DNA of 64,000 nt from Geotrypetes seraphini (Eukaryota; Chordata; Amphibia; Gymnophiona; Dermophiidae): the NCBI RefSeq assembly GCF_902459505.1, contig NC_047087.1, forward strand, positions 262,258,674 through 262,322,673, written 5' to 3'. The stretch's first letter is position 1; each line of letters begins with the position of its first letter. The notes below the pieces were generated by a model, which was given only the letters and a program-made list of their open reading frames with translations, did not search any database and was not told the DNA's origin. Shown piece by piece: positions 35,332 through 46,059 of the stretch. The translations under genes and the position numbers were made by a program.

Positions 35332-38328
35332 ACACCGAAGGGCCCTCCTTGGAAGGGACCTTAGGCATCTCAGCCAATCAGGGTCTTAGCATATGTATCA
35401 CATGATACGAGGGAAGGCCTGCCATTTTGGATTGGCAGGCCTTGAAGGTGGAGGGACTGTGCATCCCTCCTGCTTCCAACTTCAGAAAAAGGTACTAGGG
35501 GCGTCCCTCCAGCCTTTTGTTTTTGGGGGGGAAGGGGAAGGGATGGTTTGGAGTAGACATCCCTCCTGCTATTTTTTTCTCATGGAGGGTGGTGTTGGCA
35601 TGGCAGGAGGGAGTGGGCATCCCTCCTGCCATTTTTGTGCAACGAGGAGGGGGGGGGTCAGTTCCCAGTGTGTTGGCAAGGGCCATCATCAGCAGGGGTG
35701 GGTGCTTTTTTTCTTTTTTAATGGAGCAGATATTGTGTAACACATATAGCATCTGTGCCCATCAAAAAAAAGGCTAAACTATGGTTTAACTGGTAGGCGA
35801 GTGGTCTTGGCCAGTTGCTTTTTTGGATTCCTAAAAGCGATCACTTTTTTTGTGTGCAGTGGGAAGCCATGTTAGAGCATCAATTGCTCTGCTAGTTTAT
35901 ATGGCATTTCAATATTAATGAACTTGTTTACATGGTCAGATCGGAGAATGAACGATCATGCAGAAAATCACATGGTGAGCCATTTTCTGCATTGGGTCAG
36001 TAAAGGCGATCGTCGACGATCACTAACTTTAGTGTAACTGCCCCACAGAACCTTATTTCTCATATTAAGGGCAGATATTATCTATAAAGAAATGAGAGAA
36101 AGAGAGAATTTAATATTTAACTTACCTGAGGACTTTTACTTATATGGGGGTTTTGATCACTTTGATTTAGTTTAGAGCCCACTTCAGTAGATTAACCAGA
36201 CTATTATGGAAAACTCATCAATATCACCTCTTATTTGATCATGTAACACACTATACTGAGGAGGTTCACACAACTTTTTTTTTTAAGTGCACAGGACATT
36301 TTAGCTTCATTTTTAAATGTAGGACATTTATATTTTTTATTCAAGTTACTGAATAATTGTGACTAAAATTTTCTGTTTCAAATCTGGGTCAATCAAGTAT
36401 TACTACACTTCATAAAACTTCTCAAATATTTGCCAAAACAAAATTTAGCTAATAAAAAATAATTTGCTGCAAACATTTTTAAATATAAAATGAACACTGT
36501 TTTAAAGCAGGTCTTATTGATATTTCTTGTAAAATTTACAGAACATGAGAGCTGGCAATTTTGATAACAATTGACATTAAGACAAATATGTCCAACTGCA
36601 TAACCTTTATTGAAGCTAGACAATAACATATTCAGAACATCAAAATTACAGTAGCAAACTTTCAATTTTAAATTTACCACTTTTAACATTTATGTTTGAA
36701 TGAAAAAACGGGTGAAACTTGATGAAAGTAAGTATTTCCTTATTTTCAGGAAACAACAAATCATAGGCCACTAAGAATCATCAAAATTGGGAAGAGGATT
36801 TATACCATAGAAAATGTCATGGAATTTCTGCCTTTATTTAATCTATAAATCCACTTAGAGAAATGTATGTGTTTCTTTTGCATTTCTGCATAATTGAAAT
36901 CAGGGCTAAAATCTAGCACCACCAGCCTTTAGCTGCAATTTATGGGGATTCTTTTTTTTGCCCTCTAATTCAAAGTTTACAATCAGTGGGTTGCAAACCT
37001 ACTAGGATCACAACCATGGTAACAAAAATAAAATAAGCCATGTAATTCAGGAATGCTTTTAACTTCACATCCTTTTGAGCTGACAAAGGACAGTTAAGGT
37101 TCTTGTTTACCCTGCTAAAATGGGGGTGTGGCAGCCTGTTTGGGAAGCAATGCCTTAATTTCTATCCCCTCCCAACTCACTCAGTCCAATAACTGAGTTG
37201 ACATTTCTAAGCTAGGGTGCCTTCTTGAATCTTGCAGCCATGCCATTAGGTATCAGAGTTTCAGTGGACTTCTACCCCCAGGGTCCATGAATGCTGCCTT
37301 CACTTCCAGCCCTGACCTTTAGCATATGCATTACTTCCACTGAGCTAGTCCTACAGCTGGTTTTCAAAAGCAAATCTCTCTTAATGAAGCATCTGTCTCC
37401 TTTTATCCATATAAAAAAGAGAGAAGCAAGAAAAAAAGGAAGGCTTAAGTGACAGTGGAATAAATATGTTAAATATAGGATCATGAAAAATAAAGAAAGC
37501 AAATATCCGCACAAAGAATTCAAATCATGCCAAAGATATCATTATTTCTATTATTAAGGTGATACACACCTTCCTTTTCTATGTTTACATTTGTTCTTTT
37601 TTTTACCCTAAAATAAATATGATAAAACCATTGCAATCAATTAATCAAGTGCTTTGTTTTGTAGTATTTACTGAAATGACTATTGACTTTCCCAGCATAT
37701 CGTTTGCAGGTATGATACTCCCAACTGAGCACATGCCCTGTTATGTTTTGCAGATGAACAAGACTCATCACTGAGAATAAAAACACAGCTGAGACCTGCC
37801 TTTGTCATTGTTGTCACAATGCCATATAGACCACAGATACAGCATGCTTTGCTTCTTCCAAAGATGGAAGTGTGATGAAGTATGTCTACTTCTACCCTGT
37901 TGAAATTGCATGGCACTATTTTAAATTGTTGAGCTCTACTACCTCTACAAAAGTTTGCAGTGGTTTACAATACCCAATAAAATACACAAAAACTAGAGAG
38001 AGTATCATTCCCTCTGCTGCAACTGTGGTGGCAACACACAGTGTCCTGTCATCACCACTCAACTGTAGCATCTTCACTACTCACCATGTCAGCCGGGAAA
38101 CTACTGTTGATTGTAGCAGCTATACACACAAGCCCATTTCACTACTGAAAGCAACTTTTAACTTACCATGCACAACCACACATCATATTTCAAAATCCAC
38201 CAAACCCTTACTATCTTCATATCTGTTGGTGTGTTTGCAGAGATCCCACACAACCTCCCAGGAAGAAGGGACTTTTCCCTTCTGTGCCTCTGAATTCTAC
38301 TATTTTGTGACCAGACTGTGCTACTACC
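35332..38328. other. Long unassigned stretch
   Basis: The left part (about 35440-35720) is G-rich with repeated ATCCCTCCTGC/CATTTTT blocks. About 35770-36060 looks like a decayed transposon with GCGATC motifs but no clear ends. From 36060 to 37860 it is AT-rich with no coding sign. A 179-codon frame at 37872-38411 is Ser/Thr-rich and without recognised domains, and I do not call it a gene. Confidence 0.35.
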
Positions 38329-39078
38329 CTGTTTCCCCGAAAATAAGCCCTAGCATGATTTTTATAGATGCTCCTAATATAAGCACTACCCCCAAAATAA
38401 GCCCTAGTTAATTAAGATTGACCCCCCAAAGACCCCCCCTCGAATGCCCCGACCTCATCCCTAACAATAGTGCTGCCTGATTTGCTGAAAAAATTGGACT
38501 TCTCAATTCAGCGACCCTCCACCCCGGTGAGACCTGACATACCTCCACTCTGAGGCCTCCTAAAGCAGCATCAGCGGCAGTGCTCTGAACGGGCTACTTC
38601 ATGGCCTTCCCCACTGGGGTCTTCCCTCTGCCACATCATGGTGGGAAGTCAGTGGGGTTCTACTGCACAGGGGGATGGAAGGGAGGAATAGAAACATGCT
38701 GCAGAGGGAAGACTTGGCCCTCGCGGGGAAGATCGCGAAGCAGCCCATTCAGAGAGCTGCCGCTGCTGCTGTTTTTTGAGGTCTCAGAGCAGAGGTATGT
38801 ACATCTTATGGTGGGAGGGTTGTTGGGGTTCTGCTGCACAGGGGGATGGGAGGGAGGGATAAAAAGATGCTGTACAAGGGGATGGGTGAGAGGGGAAGAA
38901 AGATGTTGCACATGGGGGGGAGGATAAAGGAAAGAGGAAGAATTGGGGTGGAGGAGAGGGAGAGATGATTGTTGTACAAGAAAAAAAAAAAAAAAGACAT
39001 CCCCCCAAAATAAGCCCTAAGGCATTCTTTGGACCCAATATTAATATAAGACACTGCCTTATTTTCGGGGGAACACAG
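38329..39078. mobile_element. DNA transposon copy, terminal inverted repeats
   Basis: The left end CTGTTTCCCCGAAAATAAG and right end CTTATTTTCGGGGGAACACAG are inverted repeats, with further AATATAAG/CTTATATT-like symmetry inside. It is 750 bp with no transposase. This end sequence is a widely seen vertebrate transposon type, but I cannot assign its superfamily. On both sides lies the unit ATTTTGTGACCAGACTGTGC (38301-38320 and 39080-39100), far longer than a usual target duplication. Confidence 0.7.
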
Positions 39079-39590
39079 TATTTTGTGACCAGACTGTGCC
39101 TCTGAATTCTACTATTTTGTGACTAGACTTGCATTTCTAGGTCAGCAAAAAGAGACATCACACAGAATATCACAACCCAAGTTCATCATAAAACAGTCCC
39201 AAGAACAGTCCAATACAAATAGTTCATACTTTCGCAGATTCAGCACTCATATCCCAAGGTTATATATAGTATATACTTCAACAAATATATTCACCCCAAA
39301 CACATCACATTGACAAACACAGCAAAAATCCAATACAGTACCTCTCTTTCTATCCACCTATCACTATTAGATATCAACATCCTCACATAAAAAACTGTCA
39401 CATCCAACCAAATATATAATTTTAGGATAAATGTGATGTGGTGAAAAAAACAGTAATTACACACTCATTGTTTCTAACATAACATTTTCTAATAATTAAA
39501 ATATCCATCACCATACCTTTTCACGTTGTCATCTTTGATGGCCTTTTCCATTAGTTTTGTATACCATTTCATGTTTCTTTTCTGTGATGC

Positions 39591-39709
39591 TAAATGCTCT
39601 GACGCTGCTCCAACGCTCATAGGAATTCTATAAGCATTAGAGCAGCGTCAAAGCATTTAGTGCTCTGAGCCACGGTAGAAACCTCTATTGCAGCTTAGTA
39701 AAAGAGGGG
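39591..39709. mobile_element. MITE fragment
   Basis: TAAATGCTCTGACGCTGCTC and GAGCAGCGTCAAAGCATTTA form a hairpin at 39591-39660. The right tail CTATTGCAGCTTAGTAAAAGAGG matches the end of the MITEs at 15221-15760. The left end is truncated. Confidence 0.6.
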
Positions 39710-41543
39710 GCTAACCAATTAAAAATACTGCAGTAGAGGTACTTTGCAGTGACTACAGTACTGCTGTGTGCTGCTCTTTCAACAGGACAGAGTAACAAAG
39801 AAGCATGAAAATTCAGTACTGTTTTAATTTCAAGCAGTAAGATCACCTCTATAATAACAGCCTTTTGTTTTCTAGGGGCCCTACTGAATCAACTTTTTTA
39901 TTTATTTACTTATAACTTTTTGACATACTGCAAAGGCCAAAATATGGATTTTATGCAGTTTACAACAAAATATTTGGAGAGGATGGCGAGCGAGAGGAAA
40001 GATGAATAGAGGAAGGGAATAGGAGAGAAGACAGGCAAGGGAATAAGAGGGGGGTGGGAAAGAGGTATAGGAGATGGGCAATCAGGGATCAGGTCTTGGG
40101 GAAAACTTGAACAAACAACATTTACAGGGTGTCCTTAAACTGTTGATAAGAGGATTCCAGGCGGTTTTGAGATGTAAGGGTTTTCCAAAGCTTAGAACCT
40201 ATATAAACTTTGGAAATTCCTCACATCTCAGTTCTGGCTGGAATCCTCCAATCTACAATTTAAAGTCACCCTCAAAACCTTGCTGTTTATTCAAGCTGTT
40301 CCCAAGACCAGATCTCTACCCTATTTACTAATGGGGCCAAACCTCTACTTAATAGGAAATTAAAAATGAACATTTTGGGAGGTCAGTTTAGCTAAATGTT
40401 AATTCTGCTAACAAGTTTATGAGGATGAAAATTTTGGCTCTAAAATTAGACAGAAAAAGTCTTAACAGGGTTTGCCCAAAGATATAGGTTACCTGAATTA
40501 GATGCAATGTGAACTAAGAAGCAAAACTTACATGCCCTTAGCTACTCATTCTTAATATCCCCCTTTTTTCCTGAGGCAGAACATGACAGCATTACTGTTG
40601 GTTAAAATCTAGTAGGTCAAGACATGCTAGAAATTTGTGAGGAGAACATGTCAGATTACTGTATTGGTAATTTTAGGAGAACCAAAAATCCCTGTGTTTG
40701 AAGACCGAGGCTGTATGCTCCCCATCCTAGAAGTTAATACATCTGTAGTTCAGATAACAAATATGGAGTAACTAGTAAGACTATACTTACACATCACAAA
40801 ATTTTCTCTTTTTCAGAAACTTGTTCAGACCTCTGAGGTCCAAGATGGAATAAAAACTATTTTTTCTGGGGGGATTACCGATAAGAAGTGATGGAATGAA
40901 AGTACTTTTCCTTCAGTGAAGAGACATCTGCTTCTCTCAAACTCTCCTCGACAAGGCACAAGGTCAAAGTGCAGGAAAGAGATTCTACAACTAAACAGGC
41001 TCCACTGTTTTAGCCAGTGGACAAATGCCAAAGACTATCTTAATGACTTTCATGGGCCAATTCACCTTTCAGTCTGTCATCAATCCCTCAGATCAACTAC
41101 TACCTGGCAGAAAGTCCTTTCTGGCTCTATCTAGTAAAATCTTCCATTCTTGGTGCCATTAAATTATACCACTCATGTGTGACAGATTTATCCTGTGATA
41201 GCATGTATTGACAAAGTTCTAAGCTGTTACAATTATAAGCCTGTTCTAAAGAAATGTTTTTCATTTAATTTATTCATATTAGCCTGTAAGGACAGCATAA
41301 GAATGGTTTCATTGTCCAACCACCTTAATTGGAGGCAAATGAAGTAATAACCAGAGAAGTGCAATTCACTTAGAAATGGTTGGCTAGCACAGAAAAGAAG
41401 GAAAAATGCTTCCGAGATCAGCACTACATTTAGGCCCCGATTTTATAAACTGCACCTAACTCCTAGGTGGCATTGAGTACAATAGAGTCATAGGTTAAAA
41501 AAAACCCTTCCTTTACTCAGTAGCCAATATCAATATTCACTAT

Positions 41544-41726
41544 GGGCTCCTTTTATCAAGCCGCGCTAGCAGGGTTAACACGCGCGACGTTTCATCATGC
41601 GTTAACCCCCGTGCTGGCCAAAAACTACCACCTGCTCGAGGAGGCGGTACCAGCTAGCGCAGCCGGCGGTTTAACACGCGTTATTATGCGTGTTAAACCG
41701 CTAGCGCAGCTTGATAAAAGGAGCCC
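41544..41726. mobile_element. 183-bp fold-back MITE
   Basis: GGGCTCCTTTTATCAAGC and GCTTGATAAAAGGAGCCC are exact inverses, and the symmetry extends inward (GCGCTAGC). The trinucleotide TAT flanks both ends. Internal smaller hairpins (GTTTAACACGCG/CGTGTTAAAC) add structure. There is no coding capacity. Confidence 0.85.
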
Positions 41727-42521
41727 TATGTCTTCTTGATGTTTTGAAAACAATTTTTATTTAAGTGTGCTTTTTAGGTTATTAATTCTCTTTTTGCCAT
41801 TTTCAAGATATGCAGTTTGGTTTTCCTGACTTGCAAGATAGGAAAGTAATGAGACAGTACTAGTTTGTTTTTAATACAAAACAGCCACAAGAACAGATTA
41901 AATTCTGTTTTATGTAAAAACTGGAGTCAAGACCTCACACAATATGGCAGTAGTTCAAAACATAAATTCCCTACTTATGCTTTGAACTGGATATCAGTTT
42001 GATCAAAATATGCTTACTTGTAATTTTTTTGGACCCTGTACCAATATAAAAGCGAATATGGTAAAATGTCATTAAGCCAACAAAAATATTCAAAGAAAGT
42101 AGCCACCACACTTGAAAATCTTGTGGACTAGCATTCCCATCAGGTTAAAAACTATGGGATTTTGGTTTACCTTTTCAGTCAAGTCTTCAATTAAACCTTT
42201 TCCCTAAAACCTAATAACTGATGCATCAGCAGCTCTTTGAAGGCAGACAAGCTTCTACAACAATGTTGGTATGTAGTTTTTAGCACAATTAACTACATAA
42301 AAAAATTAAAATTATATATACACATACCTCCTATTCTATGTCCTAAGGCATATTTTAGCAAAAACATCAAACAGATGAAAATAAAGTAATTATTAGAACA
42401 TTAACGTAGACATTTCCTTGAAATACTATTAGCTGATTTTTTTTTTTTTTTAATTCTAACAAAATCTGGTCCAAAATGGACATATAAATGCATATTTAAA
42501 TCAGACTTTCCTAGTGTAAGT

Positions 42522-42822
42522 TTACTGGTTTGATATCTTGATGGTAGATCTATTATAACCCCTCTCTTCTTTATGAGGAGGATGATTAGGCAAGCCAAAA
42601 TTATAATCATATGAAAAAACAGGGGCACGATTAGATTTATCCGATTCTATAAGTACACCAGATGAAGAAATGTTCTCACAGTCTCTTAAATTTTGGTTTT
42701 CACTCATGGATGGATGTGAAGGATGGCTACTTGAAGCATACGGTGTAAATCTTTTCTCTCTTCGATTAAAGTCATCAGAAGGATGTCGTCTTTTAATGGG
42801 ACCAGAATGACTTGGTCTTTCC
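42522..42822 (-). CDS. Candidate terminal coding exon of an unidentified host gene
   Basis: On the minus strand a pyrimidine-rich stretch ends in ATTGTCACAG|GGAAAG, a good splice acceptor at 42823. From there an open frame of about 99 codons runs to a stop at 42522-42524. The protein is hydrophilic: GPIKRRHPSDDFNRREKRF, then a Ser/His/Pro-rich segment (YASSSHPSHPSMSE), an acidic/Asn-rich part, FSYDYNFGLPNHPPH, and a polar end. The basic start has the look of a nuclear-localisation signal and the rest of a disordered tail of a nuclear or RNA-related protein. I do not recognise the gene. No matching upstream exon was found on the minus strand within the window, so introns would be long or the other exons lie outside. 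Confidence 0.5.
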
Positions 42823-42836
42823 CTGTGACAATACAA

Positions 42837-43142
42837 TCATCCAATGTAGAAATAGGTATTAAGATAAGCAAAAATAAAATAAGCACAATAACTGCTGAAC
42901 TAACCTGAATTAATGACTAGATACTTAAATTATTGTTCACTGAAAAGTAAAGGGCATGCATGGATATAGTTTAAGATCTGCTAAAATGTAAAGCATAATG
43001 AAAGATATGATTGTAACAAAAGACCAAGGATATCAGAAAGTAAAGCTGCTTACCTGTAATGGGGATCTCTATAAATGGCTAGATAAATCTAACACACAAG
43101 TGGAAGTCATGTCATTCAGTGCCACTGTCTCAAATAGGGAAG
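42837..43142. other. Presumed intron, no features
   Basis: AT-rich DNA beyond the candidate acceptor. Nothing recognisable. Confidence 0.35.
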
Positions 43143-43322
43143 GAAAGGGAAAGGGGATAGGGTTTGATATACTGCCTTTCTGTGGTTACAATCAAATCAG
43201 TTTGCATATTATATGTATACAGACACTTATTTTGTACCCAAGACAATGGAAGGTTAAGTGACTTGTCCAGAGTCACAAGGAGCTGCAGTGGGAACTGAAT
43301 ACAGTTCATCTGGTTCTCACTC
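43143..43322 (-). mobile_element. SINE with MIR/CORE-like middle, headless
   Basis: On the minus strand CTTGTGACTCTGGACAAGTC resembles the central TGTGACCTTGGGCAAGT block of MIR/CORE-type SINEs. The 3' tail has GTAACCACAGAAAGGCAGTATATC. The tRNA-like head with box A is missing or decayed. Confidence 0.6.
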
Positions 43323-43449
43323 CTCTGACTTCAGAAAACCTAAAAGGATTTTTTGAGCATGCGTAAGAAGTCCCATTAGTTTAATGCAGACATCAACAAA
43401 TCTTAGGATCTAGAAACCAAACTTATGAATAACATGAATATTTATGTGC

Positions 43450-43505
43450 ATCTCATCATAACATAAGAATAGCCATACTGGGTCAGACCTGTTTCTGCAA
43501 TGGCT
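43450..43505 (-). mobile_element. CR1 3' end scrap
   Basis: ATAACATAAGAATAGCCATACTGGGTCAGACC on the plus strand is the reverse of the CR1 3' tail seen at 27777-27815 and at 50025-50070 (stretch split here: GCCATACTGGGTCAGACC is the diagnostic part). Confidence 0.65.
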
Positions 43506-44500
43506 AGCTAGTATATGAACAGAGGTGAAATGCTAGACATGGGAGGGTATATGGACACAGAGAGAAGATGGCCAGACATGGGGGAGAATAAGAACACAGA
43601 AGGAAGATGCTGGACAGGGGGGATATAGAGGAGTGATACTGTACACAGGGGGAGGGACACAGGGGAAATACTAGAAAGGGACGCATAGGAGACATAGAGA
43701 AGGGAGAAACTGAACATGTGGAACAATATATACACAGAGATAGAAGATGGAGGATGAGCATGGATGGAGAATGAAGAAATGTGAAATGGTCTGGAGACCC
43801 TGGCAAGTGAGTTAAGAGAAGACAAAAGAAAACGGAGACCAGCGCCTGAGACCAACAGGATTTAAAGAATAAAATGACGAGACAAGAAAAGATAGAAATA
43901 AATAATTTTATTTTCTATTTTGTGATTAGAATATATCAAATTTGAAATATGTATCCTGCTAGAGCTGGTATTTGGCATAACTGGGGACCGCAAAGCCCAG
44001 GCTGTGCTTGTTTAGCTTCCAGCTGCTTAGGGCTCTCTCTGACCAGGGGGCATTTGTCTTAGTTGCACTCCCCTAACACTATTCCTGTCATATGTGTCTG
44101 CACTATTCTGTTAGCATGATTTTTCTGTGTAGCATTCTGTAATAATTTAGCTTATTCAGTTTTCTTGATAGTAGAAGGGATATTTGTGAAGGGGAGGGGA
44201 GGCAGGGGTTTTGCTGATCCTTGCTCTGTATTATTTGTGTTTATAAATTGACAATTATACAGAAATTTTTTTAAATACTTTAATAAAATAAGTTCAATAT
44301 ATAATCATAACTATTTGAGGCTTGTGTGGATAGGATCAGATGGTTTATAGGGATGGGGCAGGGACGGGGACAGAGCTCACAGGGATGGGACAGGGTGGGG
44401 ATGTGGACTGAGCTCGCGGGGAAAGGGACAAAGTTTTCCCCTGCGTCATTCTCTGCGTGAGACATCTTGGGTCTCAAACAACACAAAGAGGGATCCAACA
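43506..44500. other. Purine-rich degenerate tandem DNA and unassigned sequence
   Basis: About 43530-43800 is A/G-rich with loosely repeated blocks such as GAAGATGCTGGACAGGGG and ACACAGAGAGAAGATGG. From 43860 to 44500 there is nothing I recognise beyond a G-rich stretch at 44345-44420 (GGGATGGGGCAGGGACGGGG), which could form a G-quadruplex. Confidence 0.4.
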
Positions 44501-44984
44501 AAGAAATAACAGCGTGGAATAACAGAAAACCAAAGAAAAATACTGCAGAGTTGATATTGAAGATGACAAGTCTTATTTAAAAAATCAACCATTGTAAAGA
44601 TGTGGTGCACCTATATGATGAAGGCACAAGTACCCGATATGGTCCGTGTTTCAACGAATACATCTTCCTCAGGGGTCCAATGAGTTCCTTACAGGGCCCC
44701 ATGAACAACGTGCAAAAAAATCTGCTGCCAGTGCGCCCCATCTTCCCTCCTTGGTGGCAAGGTTTCAGAAGCGCAGGAGACGGACTAGAACAAAACCCTC
44801 TCCTTCGCACAAGCACATTCGCAGCAACATGGTACCTGCAAGTTGCCTCAAAATTTTCCAAGTTATATGCAGAATCTGTGTCAATGACCTTTTCCAGCAG
44901 TTTGCTAAAGTTGTGATTTTCATATCCTTCCAAGCAGCTGCAAGGCTGTAAATTGCTTGCTTTATAACCAAATCTCCAACCTAC
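44501..44984 (-). mobile_element. Penelope-like LTR fragment
   Basis: This is assigned from the hammerhead-like motif at 44632-44676 on the minus strand, whose CTGAGGA...GAAACACGG form is characteristic of Penelope-like terminal repeats. The boundaries are uncertain. The long frames in the region are not meaningful. Confidence 0.4.
44632..44676 (-). ncRNA. Hammerhead ribozyme-like motif 2 (Penelope type)
   Basis: On the minus strand, stem I is ACCC with GGGT, the core CTGAGGA fits CUGANGA exactly, and GAAA is intact. Stem III is CACGG against CCATA, where two G-to-A changes at former CpG sites break the pairs of an expected CCGTG, and the cleavage UC precedes GGGT. Both catalytic core blocks are preserved. 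Stem II is poorly paired. This is the best-conserved core in the window. Confidence 0.6.
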
Positions 44985-45240
44985 TGATAACCCAAGACTA
45001 CAAGATGTTCAGAAAGGAAATAAAAACTATACTCTTCAAGAAATCCTTGAATAAGGCTTAAAACCACGAATACCTTCCTTCTTACCATCCTCTCCCTAAC
45101 CCCTGATCCTACCTGACCCACTCTTGGAAATGATCTTTGATCTAACTTTTGTAACCCTCCTTCTATAACTCTTTTTGTAATCCGCATTGAACTGCAAGGT
45201 AATGGCGGAATAGAAATCTGTAATGTAATATTGTAATTTC
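44985..45240 (+). mobile_element. L2-type LINE 3' end
   Basis: MFRKEIKTILFKKFLNKA at about 45004-45058 matches the L2 ORF2 end (FKRxLKTxLF form). It is followed by a UTR with TAATCCGCATTGAACTGCAAGG and a TGTAATATTGTAA tail. Confidence 0.65.
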
Positions 45241-45353
45241 TAATGTTTTGAAGTGTTCTTTGACATCTAGTGTCATGTAGTATGTCTTCCTCCTCGGCAC
45301 TCTCAACAGGGATCTAGCAATATGCTCAGATTTCAAACTGCTCTGCTCTCCCT

Positions 45354-45395
45354 ATCCCCGACCCTGATGAAATTATGAAACGCGTCGGTGGGGAT
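45354..45395 (+). ncRNA. Hammerhead ribozyme-like motif 3
   Basis: Stem I pairs ATCCCC-G-ACC (45354-45363) with GGTGGGGAT (45387-45395), nine pairs with one bulged G. The core CTGATGA (45364-45370) and GAAA (45377-45380) are both exact. Stem II is reduced to the hexamer AATTAT. Stem III is the self-complementary CGCG, followed by the cleavage UC (45385-45386). A 4-base palindromic stem III implies a dimeric fold, as proposed for minimal hammerheads. Activity is doubtful because stem II is nearly lost. Confidence 0.55.
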
Positions 45396-45639
45396 TGAGG
45401 CAGACCCAGTTTTATAAAGCTAAGTATTTGCTTTTGCAGTAATTCTTTAAAAATATAACAAAAATGATAACGATTTAAAAATACAACCAAAATGATAATT
45501 ATTTATTGAAGCACTTGCACTTTATGAAACGTTAGAAAACAACAAACTCACACACTTAAAAGTTCCTATGAGGACGGCTACCACACGAATATCTAGTGTG
45601 GCATTCTGAGGAACTTGTGTGTTGAAATTTCTCAACTTA

Positions 45640-46058
45640 GGTGGCAAATTGATGCTTAGTGTTCCTCCTCCTCCAGCATGTCTTGTATTTTCATGATATA
45701 ACATCTTGATCCATGAGTTGGATCAATGAAGTGGTGTTAAGGGGTAAAAAAAGGGCATGAATCTTGCCATCTTGACTAATCAATTTACTTGCATAAGGGT
45801 AGGCAGATGCATTATCTAAGAGTAGAACTGCCTTTACATCTTGTGCATTCTTCTTTAAAATCTCTATATGGTTAATAGCAAACCTCTAGAACAAAATGAT
45901 TGACAAACCACTCTGCAAAAATTTGTGAGATAAACCGGCTCTGTAAATAAAAATAAGCTGGCAATTCAGATACAGTCTTAGAGAAAACGTGATCAACCAA
46001 ACACAACAATCTTTAGGCAATGCATACCATCAGTACTTGTACATAATAGCACAAATAG
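45640..46058 (-). pseudogene. Tigger/pogo (Jerky-like) transposase, C-terminal part
   Basis: On the minus strand fragments read [39 protein letters not shown] and [14 protein letters not shown] followed by MDQD. This is the DDE_1 superfamily order (LLLDNAxxHP, FLPPNTTSLIQPMDQG). The second catalytic Asp (LLLDNA) and the last (MDQ) are kept. The frame is broken. It continues at 48872 on the far side of a DIRS insertion. The 3' terminal repeat is not found, and the element is probably cut off near 45440 by the Penelope/L2 fragments. Confidence 0.7.
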
Positions 46059-46059
46059 C

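Larger units (their letters stand above)
39080..42520. other. Mostly unassigned; would include 3' UTR of the exon at 42.5 kb
   Basis: AT-rich DNA with MITEs at 39591-39709 and 41544-41726 and a weak L2-like C-terminus at about 40180-40335 (HLSSGWNPPIYNLKS). If the exon at 42522-42822 is terminal, its 3' UTR would extend down from 42521. AATAAA-type signals on the minus strand occur near 41755 and 41270. Confidence 0.35.

Noticed and set aside
37872-38411. 179-codon open frame
   Set aside because: Ser/Thr-rich composition, no recognisable domain, no splice or initiation context, and it runs into a transposon end. Likely chance.
40074-40331. Possible L2 C-terminus (HLSSGWNPPIYNLKS)
   Set aside because: The resemblance is weak and there is no clear 3' tail, so it is only mentioned inside the surrounding unassigned block.
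44577-44951. Frames of 101-118 codons on both strands
   Set aside because: They lie in the Penelope-like fragment, overlap each other in antisense, and match no protein family I recognise.
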